Source of the DNA: Actinomycetes bacterium
GTDB taxonomy: Bacteria > Actinomycetota > Thermoleophilia > Solirubrobacterales > 70-9
Reading direction: 5' to 3'
Length of the DNA: 64,000 nucleotides
Assembly (NCBI GenBank): GCA_016861045.1
Contig: BOKP01000001.1
Location: 1,086,384 to 1,150,383, forward strand
In this document: piece by piece, positions 8,047-16,784 of the stretch
Position numbering within the stretch: the first letter of the stretch is position 1
Layout of the letters: each line of letters begins with the position of its first letter
Program-made: the position numbers and the translations under genes
Notes under the pieces: generated by a model
What the model was told of the DNA's origin: nothing
What the model saw: only the letters and a program-made list of their open reading frames with translations
The model's database searches: none

Positions 8047-9261
8047 ATGGCGCTCGCATCGACCTCACCGCTGCGTCGGGCGCTCGCCACCGCGCTCCCC
8101 GATCGCCCGTTCACGGTCGAGCTCTGGGACGGCAGCCGGATCGGGCCGACCGTCGCCGGCGGGCCCGCCTTCCGCGCCCGCTCGCCGCGCGCCGTCGCCC
8201 ACGTCCTCGGCGCCCCCGGCCAGCTCGGCATCGGTCGCGCCTACGTGAGCGGCGAGCTCGAGGTCGACGATCTCGAGCTCGTCATCGGCCTTCTCAACGA
8301 CTGGAAGCCGCCGCCGATCGCGACTGCGGACCGGTTGCGGCTGATCGCCGCTGCGCTCGCGGCGAACGGCCTCACCCCGCCGCCGCCGGCGCCGAGGGCC
8401 GAGCTGCGGCCACGGGGTACGCGTCGAACGAAGGAGCGCGACGCCCGCGCCGTCCGCCACCACTACGACCTGCCGCCGGAGTTCTTCGCGCTCTTCCTCG
8501 ACGAGTCGATGACCTACAGCTGCGCGATCTTCTCGCGCGGCGCCGGTACGCTCGAGCAGGCGCAGGAGGCGAAGCTCGAGATGGTCTGCACGAAGCTGGC
8601 CCTCAGCCCCGGCGAGCGCGTCCTCGACATCGGCTGCGGCTGGGGGAGCTTCGCGGTCCACGCGGCCTCCCGCCACGGCGTCGACGTCGTCGGCATCACC
8701 CTGTCGGAGCCACAGGCCCGCGCCGCCCGCGAGCGCGCCGAGCGCGCCGGCGTCGGCGAGCGGGTCGAGATCCGCGTCATGGACTACCGCGACCTCGCCG
8801 GCGAGCGCTTCGACGCGATCGCGAGCATCGGCATGGTCGAGCACGTCGGGGGCGAGCGGATCGACCTCTACGCCGAGCGGCTCGCCGCGCTGCTGCCGGC
8901 CGGCGGGCGGCTGCTCAACCACGGCATCGCCCGGCTCCGCCACAGCGATCCCGAGGCGGGGCCGTTCTCGGAGCGCTACGTCTTCCCCGACGGGGAGCCG
9001 CTGCAGCTCTCGCGGGTGCTCCTCGCGCTCGAGCGGGCCGGGTTCGTCACCGAGCACGTCGAGGGCTTCGCCTCCGACTACGCCGAGACCCTGCGGCACT
9101 GGGCCGCGCGCCTCGACGAGAGCCTCGAGCGGGCGGTCGAGCTGGCGGGGCCGGAGCGGGTCCGCGTCTGGCGCCTCTACCTGCGCGCCGCCCGGAACGG
9201 GTTCGAGAACGGGTTCACCTCGATCTACCAGGTCAGGTCGCGCCGGGCGACGGACGGATAG
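8047..9261 (+). CDS. Cyclopropane-fatty-acyl-phospholipid synthase family methyltransferase
   Basis: 404 aa, ATG at 8047, 8 nt after the yidC stop. The start is chosen because in-frame starts further upstream lie inside yidC. The N-terminal 110 residues form the lipid-binding domain of the family. The methyltransferase domain contains the SAM motif LDIGCGWGS (near 193), preceded by HHYDLPPEFFALFL and SMTYSCAIF, which are hallmarks of Cfa/mycolic acid cyclopropane synthases. IGMVEHVG carries the catalytic-region Glu/His. It transfers a methylene or methyl group from SAM to unsaturated acyl chains of membrane lipids. Tight spacing with the insertase suggests co-transcription. The final product (cyclopropane or methyl branch) cannot be told from sequence. 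Confidence 0.9.
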   Translation: MALASTSPLRRALATALPDRPFTVELWDGSRIGPTVAGGPAFRARSPRAVAHVLGAPGQLGIGRAYVSGELEVDDLELVIGLLNDWKPPPIATADRLRLIAAALAANGLTPPPPAPRAELRPRGTRRTKERDARAVRHHYDLPPEFFALFLDESMTYSCAIFSRGAGTLEQAQEAKLEMVCTKLALSPGERVLDIGCGWGSFAVHAASRHGVDVVGITLSEPQARAARERAERAGVGERVEIRVMDYRDLAGERFDAIASIGMVEHVGGERIDLYAERLAALLPAGGRLLNHGIARLRHSDPEAGPFSERYVFPDGEPLQLSRVLLALERAGFVTEHVEGFASDYAETLRHWAARLDESLERAVELAGPERVRVWRLYLRAARNGFENGFTSIYQVRSRRATDG

Positions 9262-9264
9262 CGT
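9259..9264 (+). promoter_or_regulatory. -10-like TAGCGT upstream of SDR gene
   Basis: TAGCGT overlaps the stop codon of the preceding methyltransferase and ends 7 nt before the ATG at 9272, the leaderless geometry seen elsewhere. Confidence 0.35.
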
Positions 9265-9271
9265 TGCGGCG

Positions 9272-10129
9272 ATGAGCAGCGACCGGACCCTCGCCGGCAG
9301 GACCCTGCTGGTCAGCGGCGGCAGCCGCGGGATCGGCCTCGCGGTCGCCCTGCGGGCGGCTCGCGACGGCGCCAACGTCGCGCTGATCGCCAAGACCGAC
9401 CAGCCACACCCGAAGCTCGAGGGCACTATCCACACCGCGGCGGCGGCGATCGAGGAGGCCGGCGGCGAGGCGCTGGCGATCGTCGGCGACATCCGCGAGA
9501 CCGACCGCGTCGAAGCGGCGGTGGCGGCGACCGTCGAGCGCTTCGGCGGGATCGACGCCTGCGTCAACAACGCGAGCGCGATCGCGCTGCTCGGCACCGA
9601 GCAGCTCGAGATGAAGCGCTACGACCTGATGCAGGACATCAACGCCCGCGGGACCTTCCTGCTCTCGAAGCTCTGCATCCCGCACCTGAGGCGGGCCGAC
9701 AACCCCCATGTCCTGACGCTCTCGCCCCCGCTCAGCCTCGAGCCGCGCTGGGCGAAGGACCACGTCGGCTACACGATCGCCAAGTACGGGATGAGCCTCT
9801 GCACGCTCGGGATGGCGGCGGAGTTCTCGGGCGACGGGATCGCTTTCAACTCGCTCTGGCCGCGGGCGATCGTCGCCACCGCGGCGGTCCAGAACCTGCT
9901 CGGCGGCGACGCCGCGATGGCGCGCTCGCGGACGCCCGAGGTGATGGCCGACGCCGCCCACGCGATCCTCACCCGGCCGAGCCACGGGTGCACCGGCAAC
10001 TTCTTCCTCGCCGAGGACGTGCTGGTCGAGGAAGGGGCCACCGACCTCGGGCGCTACCTGGCCGTCCCCGGCGCCGAGCCCGCCGTCGACCTCTATGTCG
10101 ACGAGGTCGATCCGCCCGGGATCGGCTGA
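9272..10129 (+). CDS. SDR family oxidoreductase (HSDL2-like)
   Basis: 285 aa. Rossmann dinucleotide motif SGGSRGIG near residues 14-21, NNAS near 105, and a catalytic-region YTIAKYG with the Y-x3-K pair (about 170). The long loop AKTDQPHPKLEGTIHTAA is characteristic of the branch that includes human HSDL2 and its bacterial relatives, which use NADP(H) and an unknown, probably acyl or steroid-like, substrate. Length and motif order are complete. It starts 10 nt after the cyclopropane synthase stop and may share its role in lipid metabolism, but that is inference. Confidence 0.85.
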   Translation: MSSDRTLAGRTLLVSGGSRGIGLAVALRAARDGANVALIAKTDQPHPKLEGTIHTAAAAIEEAGGEALAIVGDIRETDRVEAAVAATVERFGGIDACVNNASAIALLGTEQLEMKRYDLMQDINARGTFLLSKLCIPHLRRADNPHVLTLSPPLSLEPRWAKDHVGYTIAKYGMSLCTLGMAAEFSGDGIAFNSLWPRAIVATAAVQNLLGGDAAMARSRTPEVMADAAHAILTRPSHGCTGNFFLAEDVLVEEGATDLGRYLAVPGAEPAVDLYVDEVDPPGIG

Positions 10130-10186
10130 GCGGGGCGACCCCGACCCTCGCCCGGACCGGGTGATCGCGATCGCCGCCGGCGCCTG

Positions 10187-10192
10187 TAGGGT
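10187..10192 (+). promoter_or_regulatory. -10-like TAGGGT upstream of MFS gene
   Basis: TAGGGT lies 20 nt before the ATG at 10213, with a GAGGA ribosome binding site in between. This gene therefore has a short leader, unlike its neighbours. Confidence 0.35.
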
Positions 10193-10212
10193 GCCGCCGC
10201 GAGGATCGTCGG

Positions 10213-11811
10213 ATGTCGAACGCGAGCAGCGACGGGGGAGGGGCGAAGCCGGAGCGCGCCGGCGCCGTGCTCGGCGTCCTGATCCTCGTCGCCGCCGTCG
10301 CCAACCTCAACCTCTCGGTCGCCAACGTCGCCCTGCCCGACATCGGCAAGGCGTTCGACGCGAGCCAGACCGAGCTCAACCTCGTCGCGGTCGGCTATTC
10401 GCTCGGCCTTGCCGCCTCGGTCCTCTACCTCGGCGCGGTCGGCGACCACTACGGGCGCAAGCTGATGGTCGTCCTCGGGATGGCGATCACGATCCCGGCG
10501 TCGCTGCTCGCCGGGCTCGCGCCCTCGGTCGAGGTCCTGTTCGGCGCCCGCGTCCTCGGCGGCCTCGCCGCCGGGATGGCCTTCCCGACGACGCTGGCGT
10601 TGATCACCGCACTCTGGTCGGGGGCCGAGCGGACGAAGGCGATCGCGCTCTGGTCGGCGATCGGCGGTGCGCTCTCGGCGCTCGGCCCGATGATCTCGGG
10701 GGCGCTGCTCCAGCACTTCGACTGGGGCTCTTCCTTCCTCGTCACGCTGCCGCTCGCCGTGATCGCGCTGCTCGCGGCGCTGCGGTTGATCCCCGCCCAC
10801 GTCAACGAGACCTCCGATCCGGTCGACAACCTCGGCGGGATGCTCTCGATCCTGATGGTCGCAGCGCTCGTCCTCGGGATCAACTTCGCGGCCGTACCCG
10901 GCGAGGGGGCGCTCGTGATCGGCCTGCTCGCGGTGGCGCTGGCGGCGATCGCCGGGTTCGTGATCCGCCAGCGCCGCGCCGCCAACCCGCTCTACGACCT
11001 CCACGTCGCCGCGCGGCCCACGTTCTGGGTGGCGGCCGTCGCCGGGATCATCGTCTTCGGCTCGCTGATGGCCGCCGCATTCATCGGCCAGCAGTTCCTC
11101 CAGAACGTGCTCGAGTACTCGACCTTCGAGGCCGGCGTCTCGATCCTCCCCGCGGCGGCGCTGATGATCGTGGTCGCGCCGCGGTCGGCCGGGCTCGTCG
11201 AGGCGCGAGGCGCCCGCTTCACGCTCCTGCTCGGCTACGCCTTCATCCTCGCAGGGTTCCTGACGATGCTGCTGGTCTGGGGCGAGTCGAGCCCGTACTG
11301 GCACATCGGCCTCGCCTACGGCCTCGTCGGGATCGGGATCGGCTTCGCCGGCACCCCGGCCTCGCACTCGCTGACCGGCTCGGTGCCCGTCGACCGCGCC
11401 GGGATGGCCTCGGCGACCGCCGACCTCCAGCGCGACCTCGGCGGGGCGATCATGCAGTCGATCCTCGGCGCCGTCCTCACCGCCGGCTATGCGGCGTCCG
11501 TCTCGAGCCAGATCGCCGCCGCGCCGAACGCCGACAAGGTGACCGACGGGACCGAGGCGACCCTGCAGAAGTCGTTCTCGAGCGCCGCCAACCTCGCCGG
11601 CCAGTACCCGCAGTACAAGGACCAGATCATCGCCGGCGCCCGCGACGCGTTCCTGCAGGGCGACGATTGGGCCTACGTCGCCGGCATCGTCGCGATCCTG
11701 ACCGGTGCCTTCGTCGTCTTCCGCTTCTTCCCCCGCTACGAGCGCGAGCGCGAGCTGCTCGCGGGCTACGGGTCCGAGGGGACTGCCGACCGGGCGTCGA
11801 CGGCAGCTTGA
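10213..11811 (+). CDS. MFS transporter, DHA2 (14-TM) drug exporter family
   Basis: 532 aa with about fourteen hydrophobic segments, the size and topology of EmrB/QacA-type exporters. Helix 1 ends with the SVANVALPDIGKAF motif (motif D1 of this family). The helix 2-3 loop has GDHYGRKLMVVLG (motif A). Helix 5 carries ALSALGPMISGAL, an antiporter motif C variant. Proton-driven export of hydrophobic compounds is the family role, but the substrate is not deducible. The protein ends with a short charged cytoplasmic tail. A hairpin terminator follows 40 nt after the stop, closing this block before efp. Confidence 0.9.
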   Translation: MSNASSDGGGAKPERAGAVLGVLILVAAVANLNLSVANVALPDIGKAFDASQTELNLVAVGYSLGLAASVLYLGAVGDHYGRKLMVVLGMAITIPASLLAGLAPSVEVLFGARVLGGLAAGMAFPTTLALITALWSGAERTKAIALWSAIGGALSALGPMISGALLQHFDWGSSFLVTLPLAVIALLAALRLIPAHVNETSDPVDNLGGMLSILMVAALVLGINFAAVPGEGALVIGLLAVALAAIAGFVIRQRRAANPLYDLHVAARPTFWVAAVAGIIVFGSLMAAAFIGQQFLQNVLEYSTFEAGVSILPAAALMIVVAPRSAGLVEARGARFTLLLGYAFILAGFLTMLLVWGESSPYWHIGLAYGLVGIGIGFAGTPASHSLTGSVPVDRAGMASATADLQRDLGGAIMQSILGAVLTAGYAASVSSQIAAAPNADKVTDGTEATLQKSFSSAANLAGQYPQYKDQIIAGARDAFLQGDDWAYVAGIVAILTGAFVVFRFFPRYERERELLAGYGSEGTADRASTAA

Positions 11812-11851
11812 GACCGGCTCGCTACGGCGCGGCTCGGCGAAGATCGTCGAG

Positions 11852-11874
11852 TTGGGGGCGTCATGCGCCCCCAA
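11852..11874 (+). terminator. Hairpin terminator between MFS gene and efp
   Basis: A perfect 9-bp stem (TTGGGGGCG / CGCCCCCAA) closes a 5-nt loop. The run after it is not strongly T-rich (ATCGTCCTT), so termination may be partial or assisted by Rho. Confidence 0.6.
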
Positions 11875-11993
11875 ATCGTCCTTCTTGGCGCGCGCGGGCC
11901 GTGTGGCCCGCCGCTGCCGCCCCGGACCCCGGGCCAGGCAAGGCGCATGACGGGGTCACCGATCGCGCCGGGGCGGCGGACCGGCGCCGCCGC

Positions 11994-11999
11994 TAGCCT
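11994..11999 (+). promoter_or_regulatory. -10-like TAGCCT upstream of efp (leaderless)
   Basis: TAGCCT ends 8 nt before the efp GTG, with no ribosome binding site between. Confidence 0.45.
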
Positions 12000-12007
12000 A
12001 CGCCGCC

Positions 12008-12568
12008 GTGATCTCGACCAACCAGTTCAAGAACGGGACCCATATCGAGGTCGACGGCAGGGTCTTCCGGATCATGGAGTTCCAGCACGTGAAGCCCGGC
12101 AAGGGCGGGGCGTTCGTGCGCACGAAGCTGCGGCGGGTCGACGACGGCTCGGTGATCGACAAGACCTTCCGGGCCGGTGAGAAGTTCCGCCCGGTCCGGA
12201 CCGAGACCCGCCGCATGCAGTTCCTCTACGACTCCGGCGACGCCCAGGTCTTCATGGACAGCCAGAGCTACGAGCAGCTCGAGATCCCCGCCGACCTCGA
12301 TCCCGGCCCGATGCGCTGGGTCCGGCCAAACGACGAGGTCGAGATCCTGTTCGTCGACGAGCGCCCGGCCGGCGTCCAGATCCCGAGCGCTGTCGACCTC
12401 ACGGTCACCGAGACCCAGCCCGGACTGAAGGGCGACACCGCCTCCGGCGGCGGCTCGAAGCCGGCGACGCTCGAGACCGGGGTGACGATCGAGGTGCCGC
12501 TCTTCATCGAGGAGGGCGAGGCGGTCCGCGTCGACACCCGATCCGGGGAGTACGTGTCGCGCTCGTAG
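12008..12568 (+). CDS. efp: Translation elongation factor P
   Basis: 186 aa, the normal EF-P length, from GTG. EF-P binds between the P and E sites and rescues ribosomes stalled at polyproline. Domain I holds the loop KPGKGGAFVRTKL, in which Lys32 is the position modified in many bacteria. Domain II contains the FLYDSGDAQVFMD strand pair. The C-terminal domain ends in a segment (about 160-182) typical of the EF-P C-terminus (VPLFI.EGE...VDTR.GEYV.R). A linker of about eight residues rich in Gly/Ser before the C-terminal domain is slightly longer than usual. The gene begins right after a -10-like hexamer and is followed by nusB, the common order. Confidence 0.97.
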   Translation: MISTNQFKNGTHIEVDGRVFRIMEFQHVKPGKGGAFVRTKLRRVDDGSVIDKTFRAGEKFRPVRTETRRMQFLYDSGDAQVFMDSQSYEQLEIPADLDPGPMRWVRPNDEVEILFVDERPAGVQIPSAVDLTVTETQPGLKGDTASGGGSKPATLETGVTIEVPLFIEEGEAVRVDTRSGEYVSRS

Positions 12569-12695
12569 CGGCTCGCCCGCGCCTGCCGTCGAGCCGGCCG
12601 GGCTGGGACGGCTCGATGACGAGACCCGGCGGCCCGCCGGCCTCCCGGCCCTGCTCCTCGGGCCGGCGGAGCGCCGGACCGGCCACCCGGCCCCG

Positions 12696-12701
12696 TAACC
12701 T
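12696..12701 (+). promoter_or_regulatory. -10-like TAACCT upstream of nusB (leaderless)
   Basis: TAACCT ends 7 nt before GTG 12709. It also argues for the 12709 start instead of the in-frame ATG at 12616. Confidence 0.4.
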
Positions 12702-12708
12702 CCCCGCC

Positions 12709-13098
12709 GTGCGCAGATCCGACCAGCGGCGCGATGCCGCCTTCGCCCTCTATCAGCGTGACGTGACCGGGCGTCCGCTCGACGACCTGCTCGCGGGCGC
12801 GAAGCCGTTCACGCGTGAGCTCGCCACCGGTGCCGACGGCGCGCTCGCGGAGGTCGACGCGGCGATCGCCGCGAACGCCCACGGCTGGTCGCTCGAGCGG
12901 ATCGCGCCGCTCGAGCGCGGGATCATGCGGGTCGCCGTGTTCGAGATCCTCCACCGCGACGAGATCCCGGTCCCGGTCTCGATCGACGAGGCGGTGTCCC
13001 TGGCCCGCCGCTACTGCGGGGCTGATGCTCCCGGGTTCGTCAACGGGGTGCTCGCGGCGGTCGCCCGCGGGGTCGGCGCCGAGGAGGCGCGAGCTTGA
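12709..13098 (+). CDS. nusB: Transcription antitermination protein NusB
   Basis: 129 aa from GTG. An upstream in-frame ATG at 12616 would add 31 residues of Pro/Arg-rich sequence absent from the family, so it was rejected. The all-helical NusB fold is recognisable from RRDAAFALYQRD at the start, WSLERIAPLERGIMRVAVFEIL in the middle and PVSIDEAVSLARRYCG with FVNGVL near the end. NusB with NusE (S10) binds boxA RNA and supports rRNA antitermination. It overlaps the next small ORF by 4 nt (TTGA). Confidence 0.93.
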   Translation: MRRSDQRRDAAFALYQRDVTGRPLDDLLAGAKPFTRELATGADGALAEVDAAIAANAHGWSLERIAPLERGIMRVAVFEILHRDEIPVPVSIDEAVSLARRYCGADAPGFVNGVLAAVARGVGAEEARA

Positions 13099-13292
13099 GC
13101 TCGGGCGGGATCGAGGAGCTGCGGCGGGCGTCGGCGCGGCTCGAGGCGATCGCAGCCGAGCTCGCCGACGGCGCGACCGCCGACGCCGAGGCCGTCGAGC
13201 TCGCCCGGGAGGCGGCGCGGATCGCGGCCGAGGCCGGCAGCGCCGCGGCGGAGGCCGCCCGGGAGGCGGCCGAGAGCGCCGAGAGCCCCTGA
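13095..13292 (+). CDS. Small Ala/Glu-rich helical protein, XseB-like
   Basis: 65 aa, TTG start inside the nusB stop and 2 nt before the ispA GTG, so clearly part of this operon. It is one long amphipathic helix pair rich in Ala/Glu. The pattern 'L.RA..RLEAIA.EL.DG...AEAVEL..EA..I' resembles the exodeoxyribonuclease VII small subunit (about 60-80 aa, 'LE.IV..LE.G...LEEAL.L...G'). In many genomes xseA-xseB lie between nusB and ispA, which supports the guess. However, no xseA is present and the Ala bias makes similarity weak. Treat as an XseB candidate, not proven. Confidence 0.45.
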   Translation: MSSGGIEELRRASARLEAIAAELADGATADAEAVELAREAARIAAEAGSAAAEAAREAAESAESP

Positions 13293-13294
13293 GC

Positions 13295-14161
13295 GTGGGC
13301 GGGTATCCGGACGATCTCCAGCGCCTGGTCGAGGACCATCTCGGGCGGCTCACCTACTCGCGCCGGGATGCCACCGCGGGGCTGGAGGAGGCGATGCGGT
13401 ACTCGCTGCTCGCCGGCGGCAAGCGGATCCGGCCGGTGCTCTGCCTCGCGACCGGGCGCGCGGTCGGGATCGACCCGCCCGAGCTCCTCGACATCTCCTC
13501 GGCGCTGGAGCTGATCCACACCTACTCGCTGATCCATGACGATCTGCCCTGCATGGACGACGACGACCTCCGCCGCGGCCGCCCGACCTCGCACGTCGCC
13601 CACGGCGAGGACGTCGCGATCCTCGCCGGCGACGCGCTGTTCGCGGAGGCGGTGCGGCTCGCCTGCGTACAGCCGGGGCGGCCCGAGCGGGTGCTCGCCG
13701 CGGTTCGCGAGATCACCGCCGCGACCGGCGTCGACGGGATGGTCGGCGGCCAGTACATCGACGTGACCGGTGAGGAACGGGATCCTGGGGCGCTGCGCCG
13801 CCTGCACTCGCTTAAGACCGGACGCCTGATCGCCGCCTGCGTCGGGGCGGCGCTGGCGATCGCCGGGCTCTCGCCCGAGCGCCAGGCGCCCTACCGGCGC
13901 TTCGCGACCGAGCTCGGCCTGTTGTTTCAGATCGTCGACGACATCCTCGACGTGACCGGAAGCGAGGAGGAGCTGGGCAAGCCGAGCGGCTCCGACGCCC
14001 GCCACGGCAAGGTGACCTACGTGAGCCTCCACGGCGTCGACCGCGCTCGCGAGCTCGCGGCGGAGTCCCACCGCGCCGCGCTCGCCGCGCTCGCCGAAGC
14101 GGCCGGGGAGACCGACACCCTGCGCCGGATCGCGGACTTCATCTTCACCCGCACGTCGTGA
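13295..14161 (+). CDS. ispA: Polyprenyl synthetase (farnesyl/geranylgeranyl diphosphate synthase)
   Basis: 288 aa from GTG, 2 nt after the previous stop. All-helical trans-prenyltransferase: GGKRIRP near 36-42 (isopentenyl diphosphate binding), the first aspartate-rich motif DDLPCMDDDDLRRGRP (about 80-95) and the second, DDILD (about 213-217), that bind the Mg-diphosphate. The residues before the first motif (HTYSLIHDD) are bulky Tyr/Ser types seen in short-chain (C15-C20) synthases, so an IspA-like product is likely. It takes precursors from the MEP pathway. The next gene, dxs, encodes the first step of that pathway. Confidence 0.93.
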   Translation: MGGYPDDLQRLVEDHLGRLTYSRRDATAGLEEAMRYSLLAGGKRIRPVLCLATGRAVGIDPPELLDISSALELIHTYSLIHDDLPCMDDDDLRRGRPTSHVAHGEDVAILAGDALFAEAVRLACVQPGRPERVLAAVREITAATGVDGMVGGQYIDVTGEERDPGALRRLHSLKTGRLIAACVGAALAIAGLSPERQAPYRRFATELGLLFQIVDDILDVTGSEEELGKPSGSDARHGKVTYVSLHGVDRARELAAESHRAALAALAEAAGETDTLRRIADFIFTRTS

Positions 14162-14205
14162 TCGGCCGCCGGGCCGGCCTTCAGCCCGGTGGATCGAGCG
14201 CCCCC

Positions 14206-14213
14206 GGGAGGGG
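14206..14213 (+). promoter_or_regulatory. Ribosome binding site deciding the dxs start
   Basis: GGGAGGGG lies 6 nt before GTG 14220. The alternative ATG at 14271 has no comparable sequence upstream, so the earlier start is preferred. Confidence 0.55.
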
Positions 14214-14219
14214 CAACCT

Positions 14220-16283
14220 GTGACAATCGACGTGGCCGCGGGGCAGCGCGGTCGACCCGAGGGCGTCCCGATGAGCAAGAGCAAGAGCACTCAGCCCCCG
14301 TACCTGCTCGACCGGATCCACGGTCCCGCCGACCTGCACGCGCTCGACGACGAGCAGCTCCAGCAGGTCGCACAGGAGACGCGTGAGCTGATCATCGACA
14401 CGATCGGCGAGATCGGCGGCCACTTCGGCGCCAACCTCGGCACCTGCGAGCTCGCGGTGGCGCTGCACAGCCTGATGGACTCGCCCCGCGACAAGATCCT
14501 CTGGGACGTCGGCCACCAGGCCTACCCGCACAAGATCCTGACCGGGCGCCGGGAGCGCCTGGCGACGATCCGCCAGTACGGCGGCCTCGCCCCGTTCTGC
14601 TCGATCGCCGAGTCCGAGCACGACATCATGGGCGCCGGTCACGCCTCGACCTCGATCGGCTACGCGGTCGGGCTCAAGGAGGCGATGCGGCGCGGGATCG
14701 GCCCCGACGGCAGGGTCGTCGCCGTGATCGGCGACGGGGCCCTGACCGGGGGCGTCGCCTACGAGGCGCTGCATCAGGCCGGCGGCCTCGAGACGCCGAT
14801 CGTGATCGTGCTCAACGACAACGGGATGTCGATCTCGCCGAACGTCGGCGCGCTGTCCCACTACTTCAACCGGTTCCGCCTCAACCCGCGGCTCTTCCAT
14901 GCCCGCGAGGACGTCGAGGAGCGGCTGACGCGGCTGCCGCTCGGGCTCGGCCGCCGGATCGAGCGCCTCGGGCCGGAGATCAAGTCGGCGATCAAGGCCT
15001 ACTGGGCGCCCGGGCTCCTGTTCGAGGAGCTCGGGATCGCCTACATGGGCGTCGTCGACGGCCATGACGTCGCCGATCTCCGCTGGGCCCTGCGGCGGGC
15101 CTTCGAGGCCGAGCGCCCGGTCGTCGTCCACATCCACACCGTCAAGGGGCGCGGCTTCGCGGCCGCCGAGGAGGGCGGCCTCGAGGGGATGGAGAAGTGG
15201 CACGCGGCCAAGCCCGGCTCGATCGTCGACCGCCGCCCGGCCGACGAGCCGAAGCTGATCCCGGTGACCGAGTCCGACTCCCCCGGGTCGATCGCGCCCG
15301 AGAAGCTCGAGCGGCCGGCGCCGAAGCCGGCGCCGCCGGCCTACACCGCCGTCTTCGCCGAGGCGATGGTGGCCGAGGCGAGGCGCGACCCCCGCGTGAT
15401 CGGGATCACCGCGGCGATGGCGGGTGGGACCGGGCTCGACGCGCTCGCCGCCGCGGTGCCGGAGCAGTACGTCGACGTCGGCATCGCCGAGCAGGAGGCG
15501 GTCCTGTTCGCCTCCGGGCTGGCGTTGCAGGGGGCGAAGCCCGTCTGCGCGATCTACTCGACGTTCCTGCAGCGCGCGTTCGACCAGATCGTCCACGACG
15601 TCTGCCTGCAGGGGCTCAACGTCGTCTTCGCGATGGACCGGGCCGGGCTCGTCGGCGACGACGGGCCGACCCATCACGGCGCCTTCGACGTCTCCTACCT
15701 GCGGCCGCTGCCGAACATCGTCCTGATGGCGCCCCGCGACGAGGCGATGCTGGTGACGATGCTGCGCACCGCGCTGCTCCACGACGACGGGCCGATCGCC
15801 TTCCGCTACCCGCGCGGCACCGCCGAGGGGGTGCCGCTGCCGGAGCCGCCGCGCCCGATCGAGATCGGCACCGGCGAGGTGCTCCAAGAGGGGGAGCGGG
15901 TGGCGCTGCTCGGCTACGGCTGGGGCGTCCAGGCCGCCAACGAGGCGGCGACGGCCCTCGCCGGGCACGGCCTGCAGCCGACCGTCGCCGACGCCCGCTT
16001 CGCGAAGCCGCTCGACACCGGGCTCGTCGACCGCCTCGCCGCCGAGCACGAGCTCGTCGTCACGATCGAGGAGAACGTGCTCCCGGGCGGCTTCGGCGCG
16101 GCGGTGCTGGAGCACCTCGAGGACGCCCGCGGAGCCGACCGGGCCCGGGTCGTCCGCGTCGGCCTCCCCGACCGCTACGTGACCCACGGCAAGCCGGCGC
16201 TGCTCCGGGCCGAGGTCGGCCTCAGCGGCGACGCCGTCGCCGAGCGGGCGCTGACGGCGCTCGGCGCCCGAACCGGCGCGTAG
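14220..16283 (+). CDS. dxs: 1-deoxy-D-xylulose-5-phosphate synthase
   Basis: 687 aa, slightly long because of a 20-residue N-terminal extension, and otherwise the normal Dxs length. It condenses pyruvate with glyceraldehyde-3-phosphate using thiamine diphosphate, the entry to the MEP isoprenoid pathway. The TPP motif GDGALTGGVAYEAL...NDN is near 172-200. The Dxs-specific GHQAYPHKILTGR is near 98-110. The transketolase central domain contains DVGIAEQEAVLFASGLA (about 418-434, catalytic Glu), GDDGPTHHGAFD (about 479-490) and the C-terminal domain ends normally. The linker between the first two domains (about 330-370) is Pro-rich. It is followed by two genes on the opposite strand, so the operon ends here. 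Confidence 0.97.
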   Translation: MTIDVAAGQRGRPEGVPMSKSKSTQPPYLLDRIHGPADLHALDDEQLQQVAQETRELIIDTIGEIGGHFGANLGTCELAVALHSLMDSPRDKILWDVGHQAYPHKILTGRRERLATIRQYGGLAPFCSIAESEHDIMGAGHASTSIGYAVGLKEAMRRGIGPDGRVVAVIGDGALTGGVAYEALHQAGGLETPIVIVLNDNGMSISPNVGALSHYFNRFRLNPRLFHAREDVEERLTRLPLGLGRRIERLGPEIKSAIKAYWAPGLLFEELGIAYMGVVDGHDVADLRWALRRAFEAERPVVVHIHTVKGRGFAAAEEGGLEGMEKWHAAKPGSIVDRRPADEPKLIPVTESDSPGSIAPEKLERPAPKPAPPAYTAVFAEAMVAEARRDPRVIGITAAMAGGTGLDALAAAVPEQYVDVGIAEQEAVLFASGLALQGAKPVCAIYSTFLQRAFDQIVHDVCLQGLNVVFAMDRAGLVGDDGPTHHGAFDVSYLRPLPNIVLMAPRDEAMLVTMLRTALLHDDGPIAFRYPRGTAEGVPLPEPPRPIEIGTGEVLQEGERVALLGYGWGVQAANEAATALAGHGLQPTVADARFAKPLDTGLVDRLAAEHELVVTIEENVLPGGFGAAVLEHLEDARGADRARVVRVGLPDRYVTHGKPALLRAEVGLSGDAVAERALTALGARTGA

Positions 16284-16375
16284 GGGCCGGCCCCCCGCGT
16301 CCCGCCGAACCGCGCTCGCTGCGGTCGGGCCGCCCGGAGCCTCGACCCGATGCCGGCCCCGACGCGAACGCGACC

Positions 16376-16780
16376 TCAGCCGCCGGCGGCCTCCTCCGCG
16401 GCCGAGCGGCCGCCGGGCGCACCCCCGGCTCCGGAGTCGCCCCCGACGGCCTTCTCCGCCGCCGAGCCGGAGGGGTCGAGGCCGGCTCCGTCCGCCGGCT
16501 CCGCCGCCGCGGTCGCCGCCGAGCCGCCCCCGGGGCCGCCGGCCGCCGAGCCGCCCCCGTCGCCTTCGCGGCCGCCGCGCGAGCGCTCGGGGGACTCCCC
16601 GCCGCTCCCTGCCCCCGGCGTCGTCGTACCCTCCACGGCGGCGGTCGCCGTCGCGGCGGCGGTCGCCGGGACGGTCGTCGCGGCGGCCTCCGGGCTGGAC
16701 GGATCCTCCCCGCCGGAGCCGCAGGCCCCGGCGGGGAGGGCGATCGCGGCCACCGCCGCGGCAGTGGCCGCCCGCCTCAT
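16376..16780 (-). CDS. Putative low-complexity lipoprotein
   Basis: 134 aa, minus strand. The N-terminus looks like a lipoprotein signal: basic MRR, hydrophobic stretch, then LPAGAC with Cys near residue 20 followed by GSGGED. The rest is Gly/Ala/Ser/Glu low complexity with no recognisable domain. Its ATG lies 4 nt after the stop of the upstream exported protein, which supports a real operon partner. The composition also makes a chance ORF possible in this GC-rich DNA. A plus-strand ORF covering the same stretch was judged a shadow. Confidence 0.5.
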   Translation of the reverse strand: MRRAATAAAVAAIALPAGACGSGGEDPSSPEAAATTVPATAAATATAAVEGTTTPGAGSGGESPERSRGGREGDGGGSAAGGPGGGSAATAAAEPADGAGLDPSGSAAEKAVGGDSGAGGAPGGRSAAEEAAGG

Positions 16781-16784
16781 CCGC

